From Lachnospiraceae bacterium (GTDB lineage: Bacteria; Bacillota; Clostridia; Lachnospirales; Lachnospiraceae), in assembly GCA_029068665.1 (NCBI GenBank), contig JAIECC010000418.1, positions 1 through 5,769 on the forward strand: 5,769 nucleotides of DNA, read 5' to 3'. The position numbers were made by a program, and so were the translations under genes. This document shows positions 5,657 to 5,769 of the stretch, piece by piece. The notes under the pieces were generated by a model, which worked only from the letters and a program-made list of their open reading frames with translations, made no database searches and was not told the DNA's origin. Positions within the stretch are counted from its first letter, which is position 1. The number at the start of each line of letters is the position of its first letter.

Positions 5657-5769
5657 TGCTGACCCGGTAAAACAGGTCGGCTATAGAACAATCGAACCAT
5701 GATAATTAAACAATAAGACAACCCTGAAAATTCAAAAGAATTTCAGAAAACGGACAGCATCTTTCAGAC
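5657..5769 (+). ncRNA. Untranslated leader, probably of pre-16S rRNA (partial at the window end)
   Basis: The leader starts almost directly with a hairpin of 7 pairs, one of them G-T: GCTGACC (5658-5664) with GGTCGGC (5675-5681), loop of 10. A second hairpin pairs CTGAAAATTC (5724-5733) with GAATTTCAG (5738-5746) around an AAAA loop, with one bulged A. There is no ORF or ribosome site. The sequence gives no part of the conserved 16S body, so identity rests on the promoter and on its resemblance to clostridial rRNA leaders. A tRNA or other stable RNA transcript is the alternative. Confidence 0.5.

Overview
The window looks like chromosomal DNA from a low-GC, Gram-positive, endospore-forming Clostridia, most likely a member of the Lachnospiraceae. 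The support is the A/T-rich codon use, GGAGG-type ribosome binding sites, extended -10 promoters (TGn before the -10 box), a YyaC-type sporulation protein, and a DUF5711-like protein followed by a CvpA-family protein. The assignment comes from recognising protein families by eye, not from a search.

Layout. Positions 1-177 carry a clear vegetative promoter and leader for a 383-residue coiled-coil protein with two central membrane helices (178-1329, +), function unknown. A hairpin at 1341-1369 serves as terminator for this gene and for the convergent yyaC gene (1349-1942, -). A 251-base gap (1943-2193) separates yyaC from the next rightward gene. It holds weak promoter candidates and one doubtful 61-codon ORF.

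Positions 2194-3438 are best read as one gene broken by a single in-frame TGA at 2575-2577. Joined across that codon, the product has an N-terminal MPN/JAB-like domain without the JAMM metal ligands, one membrane helix, a long acidic Thr/Glu/Ser/Asn-rich linker and a C-terminal LysM domain. The TGA falls where MPN domains usually have the Gly of the 'HPGF' stretch, so a GGA-to-TGA change is the simplest explanation. TGA is the normal stop of two other genes here, so a changed genetic code is unlikely.

A separate promoter at 3448-3476 drives a membrane-anchored, propeller-like DUF5711 protein (start 3535). Its UAA stop lies in the loop of its own terminator hairpin. A CvpA-family membrane protein follows (start 4861). 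The last 150 bases hold a strong promoter (TTGACA, 17 bp, TG-A-TAATAT) with upstream A-tracts, then an untranslated leader with two hairpins. This is most like the start of a ribosomal RNA operon, whose 16S gene would lie beyond the window.

How the genes relate: the MPN-LysM, DUF5711 and CvpA-like proteins are all membrane proteins on one strand, and the LysM domain would contact peptidoglycan. A shared cell-envelope role is possible but is inference from context. I see no mobile element, CRISPR array or tRNA.
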